DNA from: Chromera velia
Taxonomy: Eukaryota > Sar > Chromeraceae
Direction of reading: 5' to 3'
DNA length: 21,282 nucleotides
Assembly: GCA_018398765.1 (NCBI GenBank)
Contig: JAHBMJ010002207.1
Span: forward strand, 1-21,282
The position numbers and the translations under genes were made by a program. The notes below the pieces were generated by a model that saw only the letters and a program-made list of their open reading frames with translations, did no database searches and was not told where the DNA came from. Within the stretch, counting starts at the first letter, position 1. Every line of letters starts with the position of its first letter. Below, piece after piece: positions 1 to 9,003 of this stretch.

Positions 1-1
1 A

Positions 2-246
2 CTAGGTGCCGCACATAGAAAAAAAAAAGAAAAAAAAAAGTTGGGAAGGCCTTATTTTATTTTTCTTTTTTTTAATTTTTTTCATTTCAAGTGCTTCCAA
101 AAGGAAAAGAATCACTTTCGACTCCGAAACTTACTTTTCCACATAAAATGTGAACCTAATTTTTGATAAAAAAAAAAGAAAAAAAGAAAAAAAAAAGTCG
201 AGGATGCTTAATTCTTTTTTTCTTTTTTTTTATGTGCGGCGCCTAG
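2..246. mobile_element. Small non-autonomous element with terminal inverted repeats (MITE-like)
   Basis: The left end (CTAG then GTGCCGCACATA, followed by A-rich DNA) is mirrored by the right end (T-rich DNA, then TATGTGCGGCGC and CTAG). The 12-bp core differs at one base, and the A-rich tracts extend the inverted repeat to roughly 35-40 bp. CTAG at both outer edges could be a 4-bp target duplication or part of the repeat; it is itself a palindrome, so the two cannot be told apart here. The interior of about 170 bp is AT-rich and has no ORF. The size, inverted ends and lack of coding capacity fit a MITE. The superfamily is unknown, and the left flank lies outside the window. Confidence 0.6.
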
Positions 247-249
247 CAA

Positions 250-556
250 AAAAACATGGAAATCTGTAGGAAATGTGTGGGAAATCTATGGGGAAAACCA
301 TGGGAAATCCTAGGGAAATCCTAGTAAAATCCGGGGGAAATCATAGGGAAATCTAAGGGAAATTGATGGGAAATCTGACGTGGAAAATGAATGGAAAAAT
401 GATGAGAAATTGATGGAAATCCTAGGGAAATCATAGGGAAATCAACAGGAAATCAGTGGGAAATCTGTGAGAAATTTGAGCCCAGATTTTCCATCAATTT
501 CCCATAGATTTCCCTAAGATTTCCCTCATATTTTACCAGGATTTCCCATCAATTTC
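250..556. repeat. Degenerate GGGAAATC-unit repeat forming a long imperfect inverted repeat
   Basis: Units of about 10-12 bp with the core GGGAAATC run in one orientation from about 250 to 480, then switch to the reverse complement (GATTTCCC units) from about 482 to 556. Within this block 313-377 and 482-547 are reverse complements over about 65 bp with seven mismatches by eye, separated by about 104 nt. The single strand could fold into a long hairpin. Similar GATTTCC units recur at about 1325-1352. Confidence 0.75.
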
Positions 557-570
557 CTACTAGCGCTAGG

Positions 571-1512
571 AAAAGGTTCAAGGTTCAAGGTTCACTTCGA
601 AGTAATGAACCTGAATCAGGTTCAAAAACAGGTTCAAAAACAGGTTCATTTTTAATTAATAGAAACCTCATTTCTTCATATTATTTTATGCCTTTAAATT
701 AGGCTTTAATGCATTTTTAGAACGTTTTATTATAGAATCTATGCCTTAGTAGTGTTTTTAAATAGTTTAAATCAATATTTACGTTCACATTAGGTGCTAG
801 TCTCAAGTTATTCACTGTTTATAGTCGAAAATTAGTAATCAAAAAAGCCTGAAAAAATTGGAAAATGTCATAATTAAATTTATATGATCGTATCAATCAT
901 GACAATTATACTGTCGTGCAGACTGCTGTGAAACAAACTCTATACTTCCTCATTCCTTCAGTGGAGACTGTCCGTTTTAATGCGGGGCCTTGCAAGTGGA
1001 AAACTTGGTAAGTTACGTGTACTTCTTCACTTCTGCAACCGTCAGCATGAGTTTTCATGCTGATATATGATGCTGACATATGCTGACATGTGTCTATCCG
1101 ACATAATAGATTGAACCAGCTGGGGATAGTTGCTATACGCGCGGCTTCGGCTCCTTATTTCACCTATATCGGCCGTGGGCGGCGTGGGCCTGGCCGGCCT
1201 TATGCCAGTGGCCGCGCGTCTGGCCTCCAAAACAGGTTTAAAACAGGTTCAACAGGTTCAAAACAGGTTCAACAGGTTCACTTTTTCAGATTTGAACCTT
1301 TTCTCAATAAACCTTTTCCCAGCCCTATTTCCTACAGATTTCCCTACGATTTCCATGTTTTTTTGTAGAGTTTCAAAACATTTTTTAATGTATGAAAAAA
1401 AACTTTTAAAGTGCGTTTCAAAAGTTATATTTTAGAGTCTACAGACTGAAACCAGACTTTAAACTTTATTTTACTTTAAAACTTTACAGACCACACCTAG
1501 GACCGACGCTAG
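571..1512. repeat. Segment with AGGTTCA-type repeat arrays at both ends
   Basis: At 575-650 several copies of AGGTTCA occur, some as AAACAGGTTCA. A second array of AACAGGTTCA units lies at about 1230-1292 in the same orientation. Between them is AT-rich DNA (660-1030) and a GC-rich island (1135-1230). CTAG motifs stand at 560-569 and again at 1497-1512, so the blocks 1-246, 247-569 and 570-1512 are each bounded by CTAG-containing sequence. I see no coding region. It may be one composite repeat or several nested elements. Confidence 0.45.
1042..1063. repeat. Perfect 9-bp stem hairpin
   Basis: TCAGCATGA at 1042-1050 is followed after a 4-nt loop by its exact reverse complement TCATGCTGA at 1055-1063. 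More copies of the same word, ATGCTGACAT, follow at 1070-1090, so this is a cluster of inverted and direct copies. Function unknown; it lies inside the AGGTTCA-bounded segment. Confidence 0.6.
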
Positions 1513-3225
1513 CTGGAAGCAAAACTAAAAAAAAAATGCATACACCAGTATAGTAATGATTTTTATTGCTAAAATTAATTTGCTACATGGTATTGATGCA
1601 TATGATGAGAACCACTTAAGGCTAGTGAGAAGGATTTAGAGAAGTATAGAGAAAGATAGCGGAAGAGAGAAATTTTCTTGAGAGGAATCAATCAATGGAA
1701 GTTAACTTTGAATATTGTGGCCGACCCATAGTGGCCGACCCATTAAACTTGAAGAATACTGTGCAAGTTAGCGTTTCAAAAATCCTAATGAATATCACTG
1801 AGGCTATATAATAATCGCTCCATTGAGACTCATGTGAAACAGTCACTCGCTTTATTCATATCTTTCCCTTTTCTCAGAGTGTGATTCAATGAACACCATA
1901 AATATATATAGTTCCTAATAATGTATGATAGTTAGAGATAGCTATGTATATAGTTGACTAGATAGTTGACACTAAATAAATGGTCAATTAACCTATTATA
2001 CTCAATGCATTTAAGGATTGAAGCTTAGGATTCAAAAAACTCATGATTCAAGGTGCGATTAACTCATGCCGGGAGGCAAGCAGGGGATGCAGATGCAAAC
2101 TCTGAGCCTGCGGCATTCGTGCATGCATGAATCTTGCATAAAGATGTACAGCTCGACTGCCACAGTGCCACTGGCAGATTCGAATTGAAGGATTCTCCAC
2201 CAAGGAACGGATCTGTGCGTACGTCTCTCCCTGCATTTGCGGGTCAGTACGTGCGTCCTTCATTCTTCATGCATGTATTCGGTACGTGTGAATTGGCCAT
2301 GCAGCCAAGCAGGGTCGGACTTCCTCAAGCATCGAGAAGGTGCACGCATGCACGAGATGAACGGAGACTTTGATAGAGAGGGAGAGAGACAGAGAAAGGA
2401 AGGAAGGAAGAAAGAAAGAACTTCACTGCGCTATCTACAGGACTGATGAGAAGGGTCGTGAGAGACCGTTGGGAGGGAGAGATGGCGTTAGGGAAGATGC
2501 AAGAATGCCAGGCACTCAAACAGACTTACAGGCGAGAAGACAGTAAGAAAGAAACGACGAAAAAAGAGTATTTCTCCACGCCGTGAAGTTCTTCCCTTCC
2601 CATACACACCCATCAGACCGATCACTCACTCGAGTCTTCCTTCTGTCTCATCTCAGTGTACCGTCTGACTGTCCGTCCTCTCCATCTTCTCTGTGTCGTC
2701 CCGCCTTAATGCTTCATCTCGCTTACTCATAGTCATCTTGACTTCTTTCGGTCTCTCCCTCGATCACACAGTGACTGCTTCAAAAAGCAAGGCGATCAGT
2801 TCCCCCCCCCTTTCTCTTCATTCCCCGTATTCCTTTCTGGGCGCGTCACTGCAGCCAACTTGAAAAGAGAATAGATGGAGAAGAAGAGAAGAGAAGAGAC
2901 GACAAGGAGGGCATCCAAGTGAAGGGAATGGGGGGGCATGTAAAGTGAGGCAGGCAGGAAGGAGGACAAGAGAAAGGGCTCGCTTGGTAGGCGAGGAAGG
3001 GAGTGGGAGAGCGAGTGAAAGAAAGCGAGAGAGTGAAATGAAAAGCGAATGAATGAACGGCTTTGCGCTCCCTTCTTCCGTCCTTCATCGTTCCTTCCTT
3101 TCTCTGCTTCTGGCTGGCTGTCCCCCCCCCCTCCTTTTGTACCATATTCCCTTCCGTGATCTCTCCCCCCGACCCGCCTCTTTTTGTTTCTCTCTATCAA
3201 TGTCTCTGAACAGCAGAATTCTCTC
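1513..3225. other. Intergenic DNA and likely 3' flank of the R2 gene
   Basis: From 1513 to about 2040 the DNA is AT-rich and contains a 14-bp tandem duplication (GTGGCCGACCCATA, 1719-1745). From about 2050 to 3225 it is GC-balanced low-complexity DNA with purine runs (GGAA units near 2400, AGAG units at 2380-2400 and 2880-3050) and poly-C runs near 2803-2812 and 3122-3131. ORFs here on both strands are short and compositionally biased, and I recognise no protein. The part next to 3225 should include the R2 3' UTR; I could not place its poly-A site. Confidence 0.5.
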
Positions 3226-4891
3226 TCAGAAATCTGCCTCCAGAGTGAACCTTTGCTGCTCTCGTGGAGCCATCACGCCCGCCTTTTGGTACTCTCCGAC
3301 TCTCTTCTCAAAGAAGTTCGTCTTCCCCTGCAGGATCACAAACCAAACAAGCAACCGACATGCAGGAGAGAGTCAAAAAGAGATAGGCAGCAAAGAGGAA
3401 GTGAAGCACGGCGAGAGAAGGAGCGACCGAAAGAAGACAAGGTACACCAACACCAATCCAAACAGACAGAAGCGCTTGTTGTGGGGACGGACGATCTCCC
3501 CCCACCTGCCTGCCAGACAAACCAGGAAGCCGGCAAGCCAGTCCGTCTAGAAAGCCGGATTCTCTAGAAAGAGAATGAAAATTACGTAAGTGGGGACAGA
3601 TCTTTTATCTTGTCTACTGACATTGGAAAGAGAGGTAGACAGATAGACTCGCTGCAGCCTCATTCATTCTCATTCCCCACAACTCACATCTATGTGTCGT
3701 GAGTGCTCCTTTGAGCGAACAGACAGACAGAGAGAGGAGAGAGGCGAATCAACCGACGGACTGACGGACCTGCAGAGAGATGAGCTCCATCCAGTCGAAA
3801 GGGTTCTCGACGTTGTAGATCTTCGGGACCTCCAGGGCGGTCAGCAGACGATCAGCAACGAACCGGATGTACTGGACCTGCAAAAACATACATACATATA
3901 TGCAGCTTCATGAAGTTCATGGATTCCTCCTATCAATCAGCAAAAAACAGGGAGCACACGGAAAAGAAAGAGAGCTCCTATGGAAGAAGATTCCACATAC
4001 ATCGATTGTGCATTTGTTCAGAGAGACCACCGGACAGATTGATGTCATCCCATCCATACAGACAGACAGACGGAGTGGAAAGACGTGCAGTCAGCAAATC
4101 GTTCAGAGCACCCAACCCATCTATCTCCACACCCCACCATCCTGCCATGTCAATCATCAGTAGTCAGACCGACAGACCGACGGACCATCAGATCACAGTT
4201 CATTCCGATCAGCTTCACAGGCAGAGACCCAGAGATGAACTCTTCCTCGACATCCAGAGCGCCCTTGATGATTTCCTGCCTCACGCAACAGGAAAGAAGG
4301 AAGGAAGAAGTCATTAATCCATCAGCAGAGACAAACACAGAGAGAAAGTAAAAGGAGGGAAGCGTGTGCGAATGTTAGTTCACCCTGGCAAGAGAAGGGT
4401 GACCCGAGAAGAGAAGAGAAGAGTAGCCAAGACAGGCAACCGACACACGAACACTGCTTCCCCCCGACTGCTTATTTTCAATGAGAAAAACCGCAAACCT
4501 GTTTTCCCACTTCCCTTCACTCCCCTCCTCCTCCCAACTGACGTGCACTCTCTCCACAGGCAATTTGTTCTCCAGCATTGAGTACAGCAAACAGCCGAAA
4601 TCCGCATGCAGACCCTCGTCGCGACTGATCAGCTCGTTGGAGAACGTCAGACCGGGCATCAGACCTCTCTTCTTCAGCCAGTAGATTGCACAGAAAGACC
4701 TGAACACAGACAGAAAGAAAGACAGACGGAAAGAGAGACAGACAGCCAGACAGACAGAAAGACAGGCACACAGGAGAACATGTTGACAACCCTACAGGCG
4801 ACATATGTTCATCTGGCAACGCACAGAACATTCCGAAATTCATACAGGAAGACAAGAAGAGAAAACACCAGAGCCCCTCCCATTCGCCCAT

Positions 4892-4922
<31 letters not shown>

Positions 4923-5273
4923 CCCATCCAGTCAAATCCTGCGTTTGGCCTTTCTCCCGTGAGACACCCAACCGGCCGAGAGACTTACCCAGAGAAGAGG
5001 ATGCCCTCAACGGCACAGAAGGCGATCAAACGCTCTGCAAACGCGTTGCTGTCGTTCATCCACTTCACGGCCCACTCAGCCTGCATGCATCAAGCATCAT
5101 GCATCCGAAACAAATTCATTATTCATAAAACCAATCGATAGACAGACATTCAATGGAGACACCAAAGCAGACAGATTATGTGTTTCCTCTTCTCACTCCT
5201 TTTCTTCATGTACACACCAGACAAAAAAAGAAGGAAGGAAGGAAAGAAAGAAAAGAAAGAAAGAAAGAAAGAA

Positions 5274-5329
<56 letters not shown>

Positions 5330-6449
5330 AAAGAAAAACAAAAAATTAAATCAGCATCCACACCCACACACCAGAGCATGCACGGACAGAGATACAGAAA
5401 GCCACCGCTCCTTCCTCCTAGCCCCCTCCCATTTCCTTTCTGACCTTCTTCTGCACTGCAGGCACTGTGGAGATGGCCGTGAAGAGTCCGTTCTTCTCCT
5501 CTGCGTCCTGGATGTACTGGTCGATCAACAGGCTGTACACTTCAGAGTGGATGTTCTCCATGGCGATCTGGAATCCGTAGAAGGCCCTGGCCTCAGGCAT
5601 CTGGACCTCCTGAAGGAACCTGGCCGCCAGGTTCTCCAGCACGATGCCGTCGGAAGCCGCGAAGAAAGCCAACACGTACCTGCATCCATCCATCCATCGA
5701 TCGTTATGCGGCAAAAAAGGGGAGTCAATCACAGTAAACCTGAAAAAATATCTTTCCTTCTCTTGTTTTTCTGTCCCTTATCCCCTTCCTTCTCTTGTGG
5801 TGTTGACTTAGGTTCATCAGTCAGTCCTTATGCTCTCCTCTCAAAGGTGAAAAGCAAAAAAAAAAGAACGAGTAAAGGTCGCAGTCTTCCTGTCGTACAT
5901 ACAACGCACATACGATGTTCAACCCCGCCCCACAACTCACTTGACAAAGTGCTTCTCGCTCTCGTTGAGTGTCTGCCAGTCCTTGGTGTCCTGGGCGAGG
6001 TCCAATTCCTCTGCCGTCCAGAAGGACGCCTCCTGCTTCTTGTACATATCCCAGACTTCCTTGTACTGAGTGGAGATCATGTCCTGAAGGCAGCACAAGG
6101 CACAGAAATAACGAAGGGGAAAAAAATAACAGAGGTGGATGCCATTGCTGTGATTTCCTGAACCCGTGTACACACGAACTCTCCCCTTATTCCTGCACTT
6201 TCTTCCTAAACTGATCGTCAAAGAAACTCGATTCTACATGAGCTTTCACATCCCAAGTAAGTGGCTTGCTTGCCCGGGAAGGGACACAGTGACGGGGTAG
6301 TCCAATGGGAAGCGGAGACGAAAAGGAAAAAGCATTCCGAGGATAGAACGAAAACAATTCAGGATGCTCAAAGACAAGTTTCATAAAAGAAAAATAACAT
6401 ACACCATGCGACCGAGGGACAAAAAACGGAATAAAGTGAGGCTCGTCGC

Positions 6450-6487
<38 letters not shown>

Positions 6488-6786
6488 AACATTTTTCTTT
6501 GAACCGTCAGAAGAAGCACAGCGAGGCTTCCCAAGTCCCTTGGCCTTTCGAAGTGAGCATGTCAATCTCCTCTAGAAAACAATCGAATCAAAACAACCGA
6601 CACGCCCAACAATACATTGCTACCCCGTTCCGTTGATCGCCAGGGCACTGCCTCAATCAATCATTCACTTACACCGCCACTCACATGAGTCTGTTGCGAT
6701 TTGTCCAAAATGGGCTCGCTCTTCTCGAGCTGCTTGAACTTCGCGCTGATCTCGCACACCGGGGCATCCTTCTGATGAGGGGGCAT
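3226..6786 (-). CDS. RNR2: Ribonucleoside-diphosphate reductase small subunit (class I R2), eight exons
   Basis: This is the R2 subunit, which holds the di-iron centre and tyrosyl radical used by the large subunit to reduce ribonucleotides to deoxyribonucleotides. Exons in order are 6685-6786, 5941-6083, 5445-5679, 4989-5080, 4543-4699, 4186-4275, 3770-3877 and 3226-3327; all introns are GT-AG and the phases join exactly to give 342 aa. Iron ligands are D62 (AEELDL), E123 and H126 (ENIHSEVY), E185 (AVEGILFSG), and E219 and H222 (RDEGLHADF); the radical tyrosine is Y130. The hydrophobic stretch [17 protein letters not shown] and the C-terminal tail FTLEADF, which docks on the large subunit, are intact. 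So this is a canonical catalytic R2, not a radical-less paralogue. The start is the first plausible ATG, giving a short N-terminus. The odd point is that the usual RF..FPI motif before QYKEVWDMY is replaced by THDMIST at conserved spacing. The divergent neighbour is the CCCH gene. Confidence 0.96.
4703..4770. repeat. Imperfect (CAGA)n repeat in R2 intron 4
   Basis: Units of CAGA and AAGA alternate next to the acceptor of exon 5, read as TCTG and TCTT on the sense strand. Similar short (CAGA)n or (GACC)n stretches occur in introns 6 and 7 near 4058-4071, 4164-4185 and 3718-3727. Confidence 0.85.
4888..4930. repeat. (CATC)n microsatellite in R2 intron 4
   Basis: About ten near-perfect CATC units on the plus strand in the intron between exons 4 and 5. 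Shorter CATC runs also lie next to the acceptor of exon 3 (5683-5700) and at 9135-9157 in the CCCH gene. Confidence 0.95.
5224..5338. repeat. (GAAA)n microsatellite in R2 intron 3
   Basis: About 115 bp of GAAA and GGAA units on the plus strand, that is (TTTC)n on the sense strand of the R2 gene. It fills about a third of the 364-nt intron between exons 3 and 4. The long lysine-rich or serine/phenylalanine-rich reading frames here are artefacts of the repeat. Confidence 0.95.
6452..6484. repeat. (GA)n microsatellite in R2 intron 1
   Basis: About 16 GA dinucleotides on the plus strand, so (CT)n on the sense strand of the R2 gene. It lies in the middle of the 601-nt first intron. Confidence 0.95.
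6667..6684 (-). promoter_or_regulatory. Two tandem splice donors at the end of R2 exon 1
   Basis: On the minus strand the exon reads CAGACTCAT and then GTGAGT (6684-6679), followed 12 nt later by a second good donor GTAAGT (6672-6667). Both keep the frame. The first joins exon 2 with a residue spacing equal to other R2 proteins; the second would insert four residues (VSGG). The first is preferred because it keeps the family spacing between EPIL and QYKEVW. Confidence 0.5.
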
Positions 6787-7175
6787 TCTGGGCGTCTGTT
6801 TGTGCGTCAAAGAATTGGAGATTGTTGAAGAGGAGGCCTCTGATGAGACGGTAGCGAAATCAATGAGACCGACGAAAGCAGCAACAAAAAAGGCGTTTGA
6901 AAACCAACAGATTTTTTTTTTCCTGAAATTTGCCGGTCTTCTTTTCTCTTTGTGGAGTCGTTCACTGAAAGGAGGGATCGAAAGTAAAGGATTGAGGAAG
7001 GTGGGAGAGGGTCTTGAGGGGATAAGGTGGGATCTGGAGGGATTTGAAGGGAACTTTGTTGCGAGAAGAAAAAAAAAAGCAGAGACGATTAATTTTGCAA
7101 AATTTTCATGCGCGGTGTCCTGTGGCTCCGTGCGAGTCGCCCATGAGTTGCCCGATGCATCTTTCCGGAATTATA

Positions 7176-7210
7176 ACCGCGGCCCTGCGCGGGCACGCGG
7201 GCGCCGCGGT
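7176..7210 (+). promoter_or_regulatory. GC-rich hairpin in the CCCH gene leader
   Basis: ACCGCGGC at 7176-7183 pairs perfectly with GCCGCGGT at 7203-7210 around a GC-rich 19-nt loop. It ends six bases before the ATG of the short upstream ORF. If transcribed, it would be a stable 5' UTR structure able to slow scanning ribosomes; at DNA level it could be a protein-binding site. Confidence 0.4.
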
Positions 7211-7216
7211 CCCAAG

Positions 7217-7291
7217 ATGTCGATCGATCCCAAGCAAGCAGCTATCGAAAAGCACAGAGAAAGACTCCGTGAAGCTCTTGCGGTTCACTGA
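7217..7291 (+). CDS. Short upstream ORF (24 codons), candidate uORF or first exon
   Basis: The ORF starts at an ATG with an A at -3 (CCAAGATGT) and encodes 24 residues beginning MSIDPKQAAIEKH, with alternating charged and hydrophobic residues that could form an amphipathic helix, then a TGA. It lies 124 nt upstream of the ATG chosen for the CCCH protein. It may be a regulatory uORF, or the first coding exon of that protein if an internal donor is used. I recognise no family, and chance is a real possibility for an ORF this short. Confidence 0.25.
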   Translation: MSIDPKQAAIEKHRERLREALAVH

Positions 7292-7414
7292 CACCAACAA
7301 TCGATCAGCTGAGGAGACAGTGATTCGATAAAAACCTGTCAAAGGTCGCCAAGAGAAGACAGGAGCAATTAAGAGGCGGGGCCTGAGTGAGCCGTGGCAT
7401 CTGAAAAAATAAGA

Positions 7415-8742
7415 ATGCAGATCGTCTCATCTTCCTCCTCGTCGTCGTCTTCGTGTCCAAATTCCGTCAACGTTGGGGGAATCCCGGTTGTTTTCACTGA
7501 CCATGAGCTCTGCATCTTTCGCACGAAAGCATGTGAGTCTGTCAGTCTCTTTAGATGTATGCTTGTAGAGCGATCTTGTGCGAAGGCAAAGAGACGAAAA
7601 AACAATGACAAAGAGACGAAATCAAAGGGTCAAGGTGACTGAAATTCTCGGGCAGGAATTGGACGAACAAATGCGAGCAAACCCTGTGTCTGTCAATCAA
7701 AGGACTCTGAACTGAAGTCTAATGTGTGTAGACATCCTGCAGCATCCAACGTATTTACCTTTCTGCTCTCCACTTTGAACTTGATCGAAAATGCGTGCAC
7801 TGTTTGCAGATTTTTTTTAGTTTCGCCCAGTCGCTAGAGGGAGGGTACCCACTTTCTTCCCTTCATTTCTCTCTGCGTGTGACAAAACTGGCCTTACTTT
7901 AGCTGACTTCTTTCGGCAGGGAACGCACTTTGTTTTCTGGATTATTGTGTTTCCGCTGACTGCAGGTGACCGGTTTATGGCCGGAAAGTGTACATGGCAG
8001 GAAAAGTAAGTAAGTGAGTGAGGGGCTGGGGGGCTGAATGTGTGGGTGGATGCGCATGTCGGTGAGGGGGGGATGACACGGATCCCTTTTCTCTTCCGTC
8101 GTTGAATCTCGAGTCTCTCGTTTTGTTTTGCACCCACGTTTCTCTCCGCTGCTTACTTTTTGGGCACGTGCGTGCGAGCCTCAGGTCGACCTCGCAGCCG
8201 CTCTATCCACTTTTCGCGGTATCTTCCTTCCTCCCTTCCTTCCTTCCTTCCTTCCTTCCTTCCTTCCAGGTTTGGGTCTAGGGACCTCCTTGCTTCTTTC
8301 CTTCCTTCCTTCCTTCCTTCAGCTGATGCCCATCGGTGCCCCCTGTTTCTCTCCTCGGTGGCCCTCTTGTTCCTCTGCGTGCGTGTTGCCCAATCAACTA
8401 GTGTGGCATGAGTGTGTGTGAGCGAATCGTCAAAAAAGGAATGGATGAGTGCATGAATGCAGATGCCAATTCTCGCACTCTTTGGAATGGGTCAGACGTG
8501 TGCCGGTAAGTGTGGATGAGGAAGTGCATGCATGCATCTGGTTACTGTCTGCATGAGTGGGGAAGCAAGCAAGCAGCCAAAGGCCACAGAGAGAGCATGC
8601 AGATGAGGACCGCGAGGGCAGGTCTCTCCTTTTCCTCAGAAGTTCGCCACAGCCTCTCTCAAGTTTCTCTTTCTCTCTCGATCTCTCTGCAGTTTGTTCT
8701 TTGTTTCTTCGTTTCTGTCTGTCTTTCTTTGTATCATAATGG

Positions 8743-8797
<55 letters not shown>

Positions 8798-8827
8798 CTC
8801 TTTCTTTCTTTCTTTCTTTCTTTCTTT

Positions 8828-8906
<79 letters not shown>

Positions 8907-8935
8907 TTTCTTGCTCCCTCTTTCTCTCCCTTTCT

Positions 8936-9003
<68 letters not shown>

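Larger units (their letters stand above)
6787..7414. promoter_or_regulatory. Divergent promoter region between R2 and the CCCH gene
   Basis: The two start codons are 628 bp apart and point away from each other, so both promoters and 5' UTRs must lie here or overlap. Visible elements are a 14-bp perfect palindrome AATTTTGCAAAATT (7091-7104), a TTATAA at 7171-7176, a GC-rich hairpin (7176-7210), a short upstream ORF (7217-7291) and a GC-box-like GAGGCGGGGCC near 7373. I cannot place a transcription start, and none of these motifs is shown to function. Confidence 0.6.

Noticed and set aside
2150-2215. tRNA-like TTCGAA near ACCA
   Set aside because: The flanking bases do not pair as a T-arm and no cloverleaf can be drawn.
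5178-6161. 327-codon plus-strand ORF
   Set aside because: It lies antisense to R2 exons 2 and 3 and runs through the (GAAA)n repeat; the minus strand encodes unmistakable R2 sequence.
3226-6786. Radical-less R2 paralogue (R4-like) or pseudogene
   Set aside because: All six metal ligands, the radical tyrosine and the C-terminal tail are present and all exon phases join.
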